Shown: piece by piece, positions 21,421 to 32,306 of the stretch
Layout of the letters: each line of letters starts with the position of its first letter
How positions within the stretch are numbered: position 1 is the stretch's first letter
Source of the DNA: Acanthosepion esculentum
Lineage: Eukaryota > Mollusca > Cephalopoda > Sepiida > Sepiidae
Direction: 5' to 3'
DNA length: 64,000 nt
NCBI GenBank assembly: GCA_964036315.1
Contig: OZ038478.1
Coordinates: 140,986,005 to 141,050,004, forward strand
Program-made: the position numbers and the translations under genes
Notes under the pieces: generated by a model
Told to the model about the DNA's origin: nothing
Seen by the model: only the letters and a program-made list of their open reading frames with translations
Databases searched by the model: none

Positions 21421-22032
21421 TGGGGAACCATTCTTCTCAATTATGATTTTCACATAAAGCACCTATCATCCAAAAATATAATTCATGCGAATACTTTATC
21501 AAGACTCGTACCGAGTCAAGAAGAAAGATTCGAAGAATCAATTATTGCAAATATCAGAGCAGATTATGAGGTGAAAAGCATGGTAAACAACATTGTAAGA
21601 GAGCTACCGGTTACATCAAAGGAAATCAAAAAAGAAGCTGAAAGCGATGATTTCATTTTAGGAATAAAAAGCAAAATGGTAGCAAATGACCAAAAAGTGC
21701 ATGAGATTTATTCAATATGTGACGGAATTTTATTATATGGTGAGAGAGTAGTAGTACCAAAAAAGTTGCAGAAAAGAATCCTACGGGACTTTCATATGGG
21801 TCACCCGGGGATTAATAGAAGAAAAATCTTAATGCGAAGCTTTGTATATTGGAAAGGAATGGATGTGGATATCGAAAACATGGTTCATCGATGTAAAGGG
21901 TGTGCGTTAGCAGCTAAGGCACCACCTATAGTACACAAACCATGGCCCAAGACGGATCATCCGTGGACAAGATTACACATTGATTTCGCTGGACCAGTAG
22001 AAAGATTATTACTACTTAATAGTGGTAAATAG
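21415..22032 (+). pseudogene. Gypsy copy 1 integrase, zinc-binding and start of core
   Basis: After a linker comes the integrase N-terminal zinc domain, HMGHPGINRRK ... HRCKGC (His-His-Cys-Cys). The catalytic core then opens with LHIDFAGPV, holding the first Asp of the DDE triad. A frameshift at about 22,005 (copy 2 keeps DYYYLIVVDSCSKWPE here) splits the core. Confidence 0.9.
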
Positions 22033-22528
22033 TTTTACAAAATGGCCGGAAGAACTACGCTGCAAAAAGCCTACGTCCAATACCACAACAACATTTTTGC
22101 ATGAACTATTTGCACGGTTCGGTGTGCTAGAGTGTATTGTGAGTGACAATGGTACACAATTCACTTCTGAAGAATTTAAGGAATTTTGTGAGTTATACCA
22201 AATTAACAATATAACGACGCCGCCGTATCATCCGAGATCCAATGGACTCGCAGAAAGATTTGTCGATACGTTTAAGCGCGCTCTGAAGAAAGCCTTTCCA
22301 ACGGAAAAGGGGCTTCAGCAATTCCTACAAGTATACAGAATCACGCTAAACCAGAGAACACAATCAAACATGGCACCAGCTGAACTAATGTTCGCTAGGA
22401 AAATGAAGTCAGTGTTTGACAAGGTTTTGCCAAGTTTCAACAGAGTAAAGAATACTATGTATACAGCTAGAAAAAGATACACCGCCGGAGAGAAGGTGTT
22501 TTTTCAAGTGCTACAGAAACAACGTTGA
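22022..22528 (+). pseudogene. Gypsy copy 1 integrase, rest of DDE core
   Basis: Continues with CIVSDNGTQF (second Asp) and NGLAERFVDTF (the Glu), at normal spacing, so all three catalytic residues are preserved despite the frame break. It is followed by AELMFARKMKS, the usual end of the core. The stop at 22,526 is another frameshift before the C-terminal tail. Confidence 0.9.
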
Positions 22529-22547
22529 GTTCTGGGAGCGAGGCATA

Positions 22548-22808
22548 GTGGACAAGAGAATCGGTGACCTGATTTACATAATTAAAGGGCCGAAGAATAC
22601 TCATAAAAGGCACCAGAACCAACTTACAAAATGTTACGTTCTAGAGCATGAAGAGAGTATACCAGATGAGAAGGAAGATCCCATTGATGTAATGTATGAT
22701 ATTTTTCAAGTAGAACCTCCGCAGAATACTCCTGAACCGAGAAGATCCGGTAGGAAACGAAAGTTCACGGACCCATTGGACGTGAATCCTAAACGGAAAA
22801 GATATTAA
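22548..22808 (+). pseudogene. Gypsy copy 1 integrase C-terminal tail
   Basis: 86 codons begin with an IGDLIYIIKG segment resembling the GPY/F-type tail of Gypsy integrases. They continue into an acidic stretch (EESIPDEKEDPIDVMYD) and end in a basic KRKRY. The sequence is well conserved in copy 2 (45,771-46,004). Confidence 0.75.
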
Positions 22809-22920
22809 AATTAAGCGGATTGACATATACATATGAAGTATGCAAAGGGGATCTTCAAAGAAATAGCCATAATCATCATCCCATATAGGAAGCCAGTTTG
22901 AAATTCAAAAGGTATTCCAA

Positions 22921-22935
22921 GGCTTGGGAGGGGGG
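22921..22935 (+). promoter_or_regulatory. Polypurine tract of Gypsy copy 1
   Basis: GGCTTGGGAGGGGGG-type purine-rich run directly before the 3' LTR. The same run precedes the copy 2 LTR at 46,109-46,123. In LTR elements this primes plus-strand DNA. Confidence 0.75.
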
Positions 22936-23200
22936 TGTTGTGGTAGGATCCACCTAATTTGCATAGTGGAGTACCGACTATATAAATATGGTTGGTACCG
23001 GGAAGACATGAGAGGCGAATCAAGAGATTCAACTAGAGACTCTGCCCGACTGCGACTTAGTCAACGCATTCTCCAGGAACGGTCTTGCCAGGAATATACA
23101 AAAGACTATATGTAAATATTGTGTACACTTTCTTGTTTCAATACATTTTGTTCTAAGTACATTTTGTGTTGCATTATTATTCCATGCATTAGTCAAGTTT

Positions 23201-23205
<5 letters not shown>
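22936..23205 (+). repeat. Gypsy copy 1, intact 3' LTR
   Basis: 270 bp, beginning TGTTGTGGTAGG and ending TCAACA. It contains TATATAAATATGG near 22,980 and keeps the LINE target sequence uninterrupted at 23,011-23,030, so it serves as the empty-site reference. (TA)n follows immediately. Confidence 0.95.
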
Positions 23206-23247
<42 letters not shown>

Positions 23248-23248
23248 G
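23206..23248. repeat. (TA)n microsatellite
   Basis: Alternating TA beginning exactly at the LTR end, followed by degenerate TG-rich sequence. Confidence 0.95.
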
Positions 23249-23559
23249 TGCGTATGTTTCTGTGTGTGTGCGTGTGTGAGCAATGGCAAAAGGAAAAAAA
23301 AACTATTCTTTACCAACGCACTACGTCCTTTTCTTCAAAGTAAATGTAATGATTTTATTTTGTAACATGTATTTGAAACATAAGTAAAACTTCGTTAGTT
23401 TTCATTATTTTTCGAATTTAAAAATAATCATAAATATTCTGCAGGCTCGCTGTAAAACTACAGAGGTAGCAAAGTGGTATAATTTAATTCCTAATAAACG
23501 AATGTCAGTAAATGTTGCTTTTGCTATTGCTGACATTTTTACATATAAAACATGAATAA

Positions 23560-23599
<40 letters not shown>

Positions 23600-25079
23600 T
23601 TTTTAATGCTCTGCTAAAGAATAGTTTTCATTTTGTCTTTATATTTATGTTGTATTTTTACAGATATTTTATAGAAACATAGATATTAATAAATCCTGAT
23701 ATTTTTTCGTAACATCTGTATTATCACGCACACAAGATGTAAAAACTATTTCACCGTTTTTTTTTTCTTATTTGAGATAATTGTATTCTCACTGCAAATA
23801 TTTCACAGACTAACTAATGAAATGTTCCTCCTGACACTTTCAAAACTAAACGTCTCTGAGGGAGACCATTTTTATGAGGTTGTAGTCTGTATCGATTGTC
23901 AGCAAATTTACTCTTGATAACATTTCTGAAATCGTCTCCTGAAAGCGTTAGATTTTTAGAAGAGGTTAAAGAGATTCGCCAATAGGGAGAAGAGAAAATA
24001 ATGAAAACGTGGTGAGAAAATTCATACAAAAAGAAAAAAGATTGAATGGCGAAAGAGAAGACAGCGAGATCAATTCATTCGGACGATGTGTTGATAATCT
24101 ATAATTTGATAATATTTTATTCTATTGAGTGGTATTTGGCAATTGTTTTAACGGTTAAGAGAACGAAAAGTGGCAACGTCAGTCTCCGGTTGAGACATTT
24201 ATTTTCATTTCATATTTAAAACATTTGAGAAATACATTCACCTACTCTTTCTGTCGGGATAGATTAAGATTCCATCTGTCTACTCGTCACCATGTAACCC
24301 AGAACAAGCTACTTAAAGATGGGATGTATAAATCCAGTAAGTTCATTTGCATCACGAAATGAAACGAAGTTTTCTTAGTATGTTATCCCAACTTTCTGCC
24401 TGGACATTTATTAATGTACTTAGTTTAAAGACAGGTTGACACTTCTCCTCGTTATTCGAATAGTAAATCTTTTTCATTCCTTGCATCTTAATGGACCTTG
24501 CTTGTGGTGAATACATTAAAAACTACATTAGATAATTCGTTTAGTCCCCTGAGATTTCCAGGAAAAATAACCCCTAGTTTTATTGATACAAAGAGTAGAT
24601 CATAAACATGCTCAAATTCAGAACAGCCGTCATACACTCAAAATGGCTTATTACCTTGAACGCTTATTATATCTCTATATCAGTACCGTCACTAAGGTTG
24701 TTAGAAGAACGTTTGGTTCTTTTTATCCCACCAGAAAACCCTTAGTACTTTAAATAATGACCAGCATTCATACTCATGATTGTAATTGTAATGTTATGTG
24801 ACAGTTGTTAACTGGAATATTTACTGGTGCAATGGGGGGTAATTTCTACGATAGTGGTAGAAATATGAAGAAGCTTATTCAATCATTAACTTCAGAATTA
24901 AGTTTCAGCAGAAAATTAAAATAAGAAAGCCGTGAAATTTTTCAAGGATACTACACATTTTATTTATTTCTGATCATTCTAAATTCGCCCTTGAGACTTT
25001 CGTTATCCTAATAATTTTGTATTGCTATTTCCATGGAAAGTATTCAGAAAAGCAATTCTAACCTTCACGGCTAAAACCC
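23249..25079. other. Unassigned AT-rich sequence with a (TA)n tract
   Basis: (TA)n at 23,562-23,598. The remainder shows no gene or recognised repeat; short open frames have no motif. Confidence 0.5.
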
Positions 25080-25830
25080 ACCATGGTATACACATTCTAG
25101 CGAAACCCTCATCCCCATTCCCTTCAAATTCCATTGGGGAGAAGTAAGTTCCACTCGAACAGATTTTCCCACGAATCGTTGCTTTATGGAACCAAGTCCC
25201 AAGTGGATGCTTCCCCTATCACCTCACTCTTAACCTGTTAATTTCTGTGGTTAACCCGTACCTTGCCCATATATGGAGTATTACTACCATATATGGTCTG
25301 GAGCCCCTTCTGTTTATCTCAAGGTCCTTGATAAAATCCAGAGACGGCTATGCAATGTAATTGGTCCTAATCTGGCATCTCGTCTGCAGTCGCTCTCTCA
25401 GACGTACCGCCGCCTCTCTGTGTCTTTCTTACAATTACTTTCACGGTAACTGCTCCGATGAGCTGCTTTCACTGGTTCCCAAACTTCATGAATTTAAGCG
25501 TTCTACATCTCGCTCACACACTGTCACTGTCGAAATTGATAAATGTAGCCGTCTCTTCTACTCTAATAGATTCATGTCTCGCACTTCTCGCCTGTGTAAC
25601 TCCCCATCCCATTTTCTTATTTCCCTGATAGCTATAATCTCCAACCATTCAAATCGAATGTCAATCGACGTCTCTAGATGCCCTGATCTATCCCCTATCC
25701 TTCTCTTCATCCTTTCCTCTATCACTCCTATTTGCTCTAGCTCCAACTCTCTGTAACCCCTTGCGTGCTAGTGGCTTCCCGCATTGCTTGGGGTGAAATA
25801 CTGAAAACATATCCTTATAAACTGTGAATC
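25080..25830 (+). pseudogene. APE-type LINE, 3' fragments (same family as 35,700-36,625)
   Basis: 25,100-25,250 reads PRIVALWNQVPSGCFP, a typical LINE C-terminal segment. From 25,265 a second piece reads YHIWSGAPSVYLKVLDKIQRRLCNVIGPNLASRLQ in one frame. The end, 25,660-25,795, is about 120 bp nearly identical to 36,494-36,612, including CCCCTTGCGTGCTAGTGGCT and the AAATACT end. Two tails of the family may be joined here. Heavily truncated and without an RT core. Confidence 0.7.
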
Positions 25831-26079
25831 TTACTTGATAACACTCTACCTCGAGTAATTATTCGGCTTTGTACAGGGAGAACATCATTGTAAAAAAAGA
25901 CATAATTTCCTTGACCATGTCCTAGACGAGTATATGAAATAAACTTTAAGTTATTTTAGAAAAATAACACAAGCAAACACACTGATAAAAACATAAGATA
26001 ATGCGCCATTAGCTTTTCCTGTCGTAAATCCATGTACTCTAACTGTAAACACAAGGAAAAACGCCATTAAAAATTTAAG
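25831..26079. other. Unassigned sequence
   Basis: Nothing recognised. Confidence 0.5.
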
Positions 26080-26590
26080 TCACCTGTCTATGGAATTGCA
26101 CCTATCTTTTCGTAATTCTGATTATAAGAATTTTTCTGTTGCTATTTTCTCTAAGACATTGTTGTTGCTTAAGCACTCCCTCCATGTAATTTCAGTATCC
26201 TTCTATAGAGACACATTTCTGCTGCCTCTAATTTTTTTCTCATATGTCGGGAGATTGTCCAACACTGCTCTATAAGAAGATGGGTATCTCATATTAGGTT
26301 GGTGCAAAAATAATGTCGTTTTCTCACATGAAGTTGAACGTCAAAAAACGACATTATTTTTGCACCAACCTAATAGTTATCCAGCACTCACTCATTTCTA
26401 GTGTTACAGTTTCTCACCACATCGATTAGTTTTGGAATGCTTCTTTCGCTAGTCAAATGCGTTTTTGGATCTCTGTGTTGAATTTTCCATGCTCTGTTAA
26501 AGTGCATTCCGGATATTTAAAATCCTGCACCTGCTTGATGTTGACATTTCCAATTCGCAACTCTTCATTTTGCGGTTAACCATACTTGTG
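26080..26590 (-). pseudogene. RTE-type LINE fragment, split by a MITE
   Basis: Minus-strand reading gives LRIGNVNIKQVQDFKYPEC, LTEHGKFNTEIQKRI and AKEAFQKL on the far side of the MITE (about 26,580 down to 26,390), then EAAEMCLYRRILKLHGG on the near side (about 26,230 to 26,160). This is the post-RT region of RTE-type proteins, the same part as at 5,771-6,220; both share the nucleotide string TCAGTATCCTTCTATAGA/TCAGTATCCTTCTGTAGA. Several stops are present. The MITE at 26,294-26,373 interrupts it. Confidence 0.7.
26294..26373. mobile_element. 80-bp MADE1-like mariner MITE
   Basis: Exactly 80 bp, flanked by TA on each side. It starts TTAGGTTGGTGCAAAAAT and ends with the reverse complement. 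The terminal inverted repeats are perfect for 29 bp, leaving about 22 bp in the middle. This matches the human MADE1 element (80 bp, same TTAGGTTGGTGCAAAA terminus), the MITE of mariner Hsmar1. It has no coding capacity, so it depends on a mariner transposase elsewhere. Confidence 0.92.
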
Positions 26591-27405
26591 TGTGTGTATG
26601 CGTGTGTGTATACGAGCATGGGTAATGATCGTATTGGCTGAGTTTCCTCTTTTTTTCTCTCTTTCCTTCGTTTGCGTATGGTTACAGGTGGACTAACCCG
26701 ATACTGTTATGCTTTTTAAATGACCTTATTTTGAGTGTGAATTTTAATTTTGGGGGCTACGAGAAATTACCCCAAATGTAAAATCTGTTTTGTTTTTTTC
26801 TTAGTATTTTTTTTCATTTTTTTAAGTGAAATACTTGATGATCCTTCCGTTAATTTTAGTAGGTGGGGGTGGTGTATCCTATAAAACTTGATAACTATTT
26901 CATTGGCTTGAGAATTTTTCTGATGGCATTCTGTGCCTGCCTTTCCACATTTAAGTCTCATTGATTTCATTTAACTTTAGTTCTTTAATTTAATTTTTTT
27001 GTGATAACCCTCAATGTAAATGTATGTTCACCTCTGAAATTTTATCTGGTTTTGGTCACAACGACTTATACTAAGTTAAAACATATTATAGCCAATACTC
27101 TTTCCATACCCCAATTCTACCCACCAATTGCAGTACGTAATAATGAAATATTGAACATGGACATCTGAATATAATGCCCGTCTAACTCATGAGCTCTTTT
27201 GCCTTGGTCGACAATCGTAACTTGAACAAAATTACGTCTAAACTAAAACTCCAAAATTACAATAATGGTTGAGTACTTCAGAGAGGAACCAGTCTGGGCC
27301 TAAAACATCTGTCACTGGAAGAAACACTTCCGACAACGAAGACATACTTGGTTACCGAACCCGGACTATTTCTAACTTTGGTCCAAGTGACTAAATGCCA
27401 AATCA
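26591..27405. other. Unassigned sequence
   Basis: Contains a short TG-rich patch near 26,588-26,612 and T-runs. No gene seen. Confidence 0.5.
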
Positions 27406-29060
27406 AATAATAAAGAGAAAAGGAAAGAAATGGTTTCGCGAAGAGTATCAACAAGTCCTACTTTTTCACCGCACTCAAAAATCTACAAAAGAACACCATC
27501 AATAAATCGGATACAAAATAATATTCTTTTAGGACATAAAACCGAAGAATCTACCTGTGACATAACCAGCAGTCGACATAACATCCAGTCGATGTCACTG
27601 AAGATAAGTCTAACTACATTCGAATTCCTTGAAAACCACAGAGATGAAATCACCGAAGCGAAAAACCATATCATCCATGTACTCAGCATGGTAACTCTCA
27701 CACAAAAGTCAGAGACCAGCTTCCCAAAATTCATAAGACGAAGTCCAATAAGCACATTGTGCAAATATACAATGCTGCACTGGGACAAGATTTAACGGAC
27801 AAACCACTGGGAAACATCACAGAAGTTAATAATGTCATATATGCAACAGCTTTAGCAGCTACTGATAATCTTGGGATCAAGACAATGAAAAGAGCAAACA
27901 ACAGATAAATGCAGGAAGATCAAGCGGTGATATAAATTAAATCACTAAATGAAATTCCATCAATCAAATAAATACTAAAAATGAAACTACAGTTAAAGAC
28001 ACAGAGAACAAGACGATACGAAAAACGTTATAGTTTAGAAACTAAAACGTTTTTTCCAAAATAAAATATTCCAAACAGACCTTTAATTTTTACAGGGAAT
28101 TTGGAAAAGCAGGTATACATGTCAAAAAGCCACCATCAATTGAAAAAGTGCAGAAATATTGGGACAATATTTGGAAAAGTCCAAAAGAATATAACCCCAG
28201 GACAGAATGGATCAAACGTGAAGAAGTACGAATACTGGATAAACATCTACAAGAATGGGAAAATATAATTACGAATAATGTTTGGCAAGCTCTAACAAAA
28301 TCCCAGAAATAGAAATCCCCGGGAAATGACAAGGTGACCAATTTCTGGTTCTATCACCTTTTCATCAATCCATACCACCTTTGCACTCTATCAATTTTTA
28401 TTAATAATTCCAATGAAGTCCCAGAATAGATCACTGAAGGTATTACATATGCCAAAAACGAGTGAAGCAGATAATCCGAAAAATTATAGGCCAATGACTT
28501 GCAAAGATCAACTACTGATAGACAAAATACTTCTGGAAAATTGCGGGAAAAGATGTCGAAATTTTAGCAGAGCATAGATTACCGTAAAACCTTTGATAGT
28601 GTGCCATATTCTTGGATACTTAAGAATTTGGAAATGTACAAAGTCTTTCCCGTGATAGTAAATTTCTTTAGACACATCATGGGAATATGGAAAATCACAT
28701 TATTCCTAAATCACATCAGAAGCACTGTCACCTCCAAGCGCCTGAATATCCGACGAGATATATTTCAATGAGACTCCCTATAGCCCCTGTTGTTTTGTCT
28801 AAGCTTAACTCCTCTTAAACATGAATTAACCAATAATAGCTATTGATACAAATTAAACAAGAAATTATTCAATCATCTACTAAACATGGATGATATCGAA
28901 GACTTTGCGAAAGACGGAAATGAGTTGAAGAGTCTTTTTCAATACTGTAATATTTAGATTTTGTTACAAAGTTTACGGAAATGGAAGAAGAAGAAGAAGC
29001 AAATAGTAATAGTAATTAGTGAAGGAGACGGAATGCAGCATACCCAAATGAAATTCTTGA
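27406..29060 (+). pseudogene. R4/Dong-like LINE, N-terminal to RT region, decayed
   Basis: Starts with KRKGKKWFREEYQQVLLFH (about 27,418-27,465). It continues through broken frames to HVKKPPSIEKVQKYWDNIW and KREEVRILDKHLQEWENI (about 28,110-28,270), a KSPGNDKV segment, DYRKTFDSVPYSWILKNLEMY (RT catalytic-Asp motif) and a degenerate GIFQGDSLSPLLFCL motif (about 28,755-28,800). Its end (AGTGAAGGAGACGG.ATGCAGCATA) aligns with 32,690-32,715 in the copy at 32,307-34,071. Many stops; the endonuclease end is missing. Confidence 0.7.
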
Positions 29061-30110
29061 TAATGTCTGACAGAGCAAAATGTGAACTTTGGAGTGCTTA
29101 TCCACAATTTTGATCAATATGTATAACAACTTTGAAAAATAGGAAATTCAACATACAGAACTTTTCGGTTAAATTTAACATAAATTATCCCAATATATGT
29201 AGAAAATGAGAGAAAAATAGAAAGAGAGATAGTGGTGTCAGACAAACAGACAGACAAAGATAATATATCGTGATTGGTTATTGTTAGCTTCACTCTTCAT
29301 CTTGAATTTGCGACCAATTGCCACTAATCATTTAGCGGTTTGTCATGAGAACGGACAGTGTATTAATCCTAAAAGAAAGTGCAAATGACTCTCGTTCATC
29401 CTTCCGTGACGCACATACAGAATACGTTATATATACAGCCTCCAAACCCTTGTAAAAAATGGCAACAATGGCAAACAAAATAGCTTGCTTCCACTCACAT
29501 AAACTGCAAAAGAATTTGGGTATAACTCCCAAGCCACTAAAAATCAAAATGTGAGAGGCTAGAGTCAAAACTGATACTCCTAAAAAATAATAAAAACAAT
29601 AGAAAAGAATCAAATGACTGAATCTTTTGTTCTTTAGCCGAAGCAGGGGAGACAATGCCAAAGTTCTATACAGAAAAAGCATCATCCCTTTGAATAACCT
29701 GAATTTATTAAGATTAGATGAAAGATAAGATGTGATCCGAAATATATTTTTTAGAAATGTGTTATTCTTAACAGTAAGAAATTTAGGAGCGTGCGGTCGC
29801 AATGCTGAGGTTGAATTTTTTTTGCGGGGGGATTTAATGTTAATCTTTCGTTGTCCCGTTATTACCTGGATGTAAAAAAAAATCTATTTCCATACCTGTA
29901 TGAACAGACGAAAGTACTTGTATAAAACTACCTTATGCAACTGGAATTTATTAAAAACAGGGATCATAACATTCATCCAGATGTTTGTGGGCTAATGAAT
30001 CTTAATAAATTTATTTGCGAAGGTGTATTCTCGCCATTTATATCATTAACTTCACTATCTGCTTTTTGTATGAATGATTCATGTAATATAAATTGAACTG
30101 CATCACATAC

Positions 30111-30113
<3 letters not shown>
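29061..30113. other. Unassigned sequence
   Basis: A 156-codon minus-strand frame (29,332-29,802) is hydrophobic but shows no family motif, and nothing nearby supports it as a gene. Confidence 0.4.

Positions 30114-30168
<55 letters not shown>
30114..30168. repeat. (TA)n microsatellite, left of solo LTR
   Basis: Alternating TA abutting the LTR-like unit. Confidence 0.95.
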
Positions 30169-30169
<1 letters not shown>

Positions 30170-30170
<1 letters not shown>

Positions 30171-30493
30171 GGTCCAGGTCTTTGTACCACGGTGATGGTC
30201 CATGGTAGAACCAATGAAGAATAACTCGAACGCAGGTATGGAATAACACAGATATATATTACAAATAGAATATATGTACAAAAGAGTAGAAGTGTTAGTA
30301 ATAATAATCAGGTTAGGTTAGAGAGAACTATGTTGTCACGAAGTATCACTATTCCAATGTCTTACTGTAATCGTCGAGCCGACTGCCCGACTCACTCTCT
30401 CTCTTTCTGACTCATTGTCACCGCTGCGTCCTCTTGAGGCGCAGTATTTATGGGGTACGGACTAGTCCATTACTATTATGGGTAGGTTGCCAT

Positions 30494-30497
<4 letters not shown>
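30170..30497 (-). mobile_element. Putative solo LTR inside (TA)n
   Basis: On the minus strand this 328-bp unit begins TGTTATGGCAACC and ends GACCTGGACCA: a TG...CA pair. A CCATAAATACTGCG TATA-like string lies about 60 bp in. It is CpG- and CT-richer than its flanks and is bounded on both sides by long (TA)n tracts. No internal coding region accompanies it. Its LTR is unrelated in sequence to the Gypsy LTR at 22,936. Confidence 0.6.
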
Positions 30498-30576
<79 letters not shown>

Positions 30577-30610
30577 TATACATATATATATATATACATA
30601 TATATACATG

Positions 30611-30685
<75 letters not shown>
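30498..30685. repeat. Long (TA)n tract with CATATA interruptions
   Basis: Nearly 190 bp of alternating TA with periodic C/G interruptions. Both strands are open in several frames as Ile-Tyr repeats; these are artefacts. Confidence 0.95.
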
Positions 30686-30688
<3 letters not shown>

Positions 30689-31676
30689 TGTGGTGCTAAA
30701 TTATTTTCAGATAGATTGGATACGTAAAAGACCAAACGCCTCGGCTTCTTTCAATTTTTACCTTTTCTAAGAGAATTACTATTTTTCCAAGCAAACATAC
30801 ACGACCAAAAAATGTTAAAAAGCAAAAGAAAATGGCTAAATTCATTACCTCATATTTTCGAAGATGTGTGGCACATACGTCCATCCCAAACTAAAACGAT
30901 CTGATAACAATTTAAGCAATACAGATTTATTAAAAAAAATATAATAATAATAAATATTTCTTGAATATTACTCTATATTTTTGTCTTACCAGAATGTGAA
31001 TTATGTCACTTTTTGTCCTCCAAATGATTTGACTCGCCTTTAAACCACTTGATGAATATTCATAACGACTTTCAAATTTTAAACTCTTGATAAACCAATG
31101 ACATCCTTAGTCTTGTAGATAAACACGTGCAACAAAATAAATGCTAACATTTTCCTTGATAAAGTCCATGAGAGGACGAAACGCGCTGTCTAACAATAGT
31201 TTTTCTTTTTCTCTTTCCTCATTAGCTATCTTTTCCTGATTTCTTGTAGGAAATAAAATATAAATAAAAATATATTAGGTAAATATAGATACATAAAATA
31301 ATGAATCAATACAGAAGTCTTTAATTTAAAATTATTTCGTGTATCTCTGCATGAAATTGGAATAGGAAAATATATTAAAAGATTTGTTTTTCGTTAAGTC
31401 TTACTAATGAAGTAGGCTAAGGGTAGCATAGACCAAAAATATGAGCAATAACGAAGATTTAACTGAACATCTGACAGAAACAACTGAAATTTCTAGGAAA
31501 CATAGTATTGAAAGAGGGTTTGACAAATGTAATGCTCACATGACAGATTGAAGGCAACAGAAACCGAGGAGAACATTGTATAACCTATCTAGTGAACTTA
31601 AGTAAATAGACGATGGGATAACAAAAAGATAAACATTTTTAAGAGCTAAAAATTGTGGAAAGCTATGACCACCAAC
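30686..31676. other. Unassigned AT-rich sequence
   Basis: No gene recognised. One hammerhead-like motif is listed separately. Confidence 0.5.
31154..31190 (+). ncRNA. Degenerate hammerhead ribozyme-like motif
   Basis: The plus strand reads CTTGATAA (a degraded CTGATGA), then GTCC-ATGAGA-GGAC (a perfect 4-bp stem II), then GAAAC, then GCGCT-GTC. Stem III would be two pairs, as in minimal hammerheads of retroelements. The first core box is mutated and the stem I arms do not pair, so it is probably dead. Confidence 0.4.
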
Positions 31677-31740
<64 letters not shown>

Positions 31741-31754
31741 TAATAATAATAATA
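31677..31754. repeat. (AAT)n microsatellite
   Basis: About 26 AAT units with one interruption, ending at the first R4/Dong-like fragment. Confidence 0.95.
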
Positions 31755-32251
31755 CCCAGATCCTGTTACGGAGATAGGACCTGTTACAATTTTATGGAAC
31801 TGCACTGCACACACAGACAGAACAATCAAAGCTAATCCCCCAGACATTGTTATTAGAGACCGCAAACAAAATAATATGCCTCCTTATTGATATGTCAGTC
31901 CCTGCAGTCTGCAATGTATCTTTGAAGATCTTCAAAAAGCTATCAAAATACAAAGACATTGAAATCGAAATCTCAAAAATGTGGCACATGGAAACATCAA
32001 CTCTCCCTGTTGTAGTTGGAGCCCTCGGATTGGTTGGAAAAGATCCCAATAGACTTATTGAAGGGATTCCTGGAAGCCAATGCCTTAGCGAAATACAAAA
32101 AATTGTTCTCTCAAGTATAACCTACAAATTACAAACGGCTTTATGTATGTAAATTTTTTTGTGTCAGTGGAAAATTTCATGATGCCATTTCTGACCTTAG
32201 GTCTCTGGGCAGGACCCGGAAAGAAATGAGTACACACCGGAAATCAAAGGA
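31755..32251 (+). pseudogene. R4/Dong-like LINE, 3' fragment with restriction-like endonuclease
   Basis: A 5'-truncated copy lying between two (AAT)n tracts. It begins inside the endonuclease: TILWNCTAHTDRTIKANPPDIVIRD carries the Pro-Asp of a PD-(D/E)XK-type restriction-like endonuclease. After a frameshift, LLIDMSVPAVCNVSLKIFKK follows, holding the second acidic residue, and then TLPVVVGALGLV and IPGSQCLSEIQKIVLSS. The 3' UTR ends AAATCAAAGG against (AAT)n. Not functional. Confidence 0.75.

Positions 32252-32306
<55 letters not shown>
32252..32306. repeat. (AAT)n microsatellite between two LINE copies
   Basis: About 18 AAT units separating two head-to-tail R4/Dong-like copies. Confidence 0.95.

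Larger units (their letters stand above)
11311..23205 (+). mobile_element. Gypsy-type LTR retrotransposon, copy 1, with nested LINE and SINE
   Basis: The two LTRs are 270 bp each. The 5' LTR is 11,311-11,405 joined to 17,874-18,068 and the 3' LTR is 22,936-23,205. They begin TGTTGTGG and end CAACA. A purine tract (GGCTTGGGAGGGGG) precedes the 3' LTR. Internal order is gag, protease, RT, RNase H, integrase: Gypsy (Metaviridae) order. TA-rich DNA lies on both sides (..ATATATGTA on the left, ATATAT.. on the right), so it landed in a (TA)n tract and the target duplication is ambiguous. Reading frames shift between gag, PR, RT, RNH and the parts of IN, so it is defective. Full-length size without the nested insertions would be about 5.4 kb. 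Confidence 0.9.

Noticed and set aside
29332..29802. 156-codon hydrophobic minus-strand ORF
   Set aside because: No motif, no homologous segment in the window and no supporting signals. It could be chance in AT-rich DNA.
30434..30735. Open frames of alternating Ile-Tyr on both strands
   Set aside because: Direct translation of (TA)n; the same applies at 707-931, 893-1,153, 34,914-35,114, 62,400-62,660 and 63,480-63,683.
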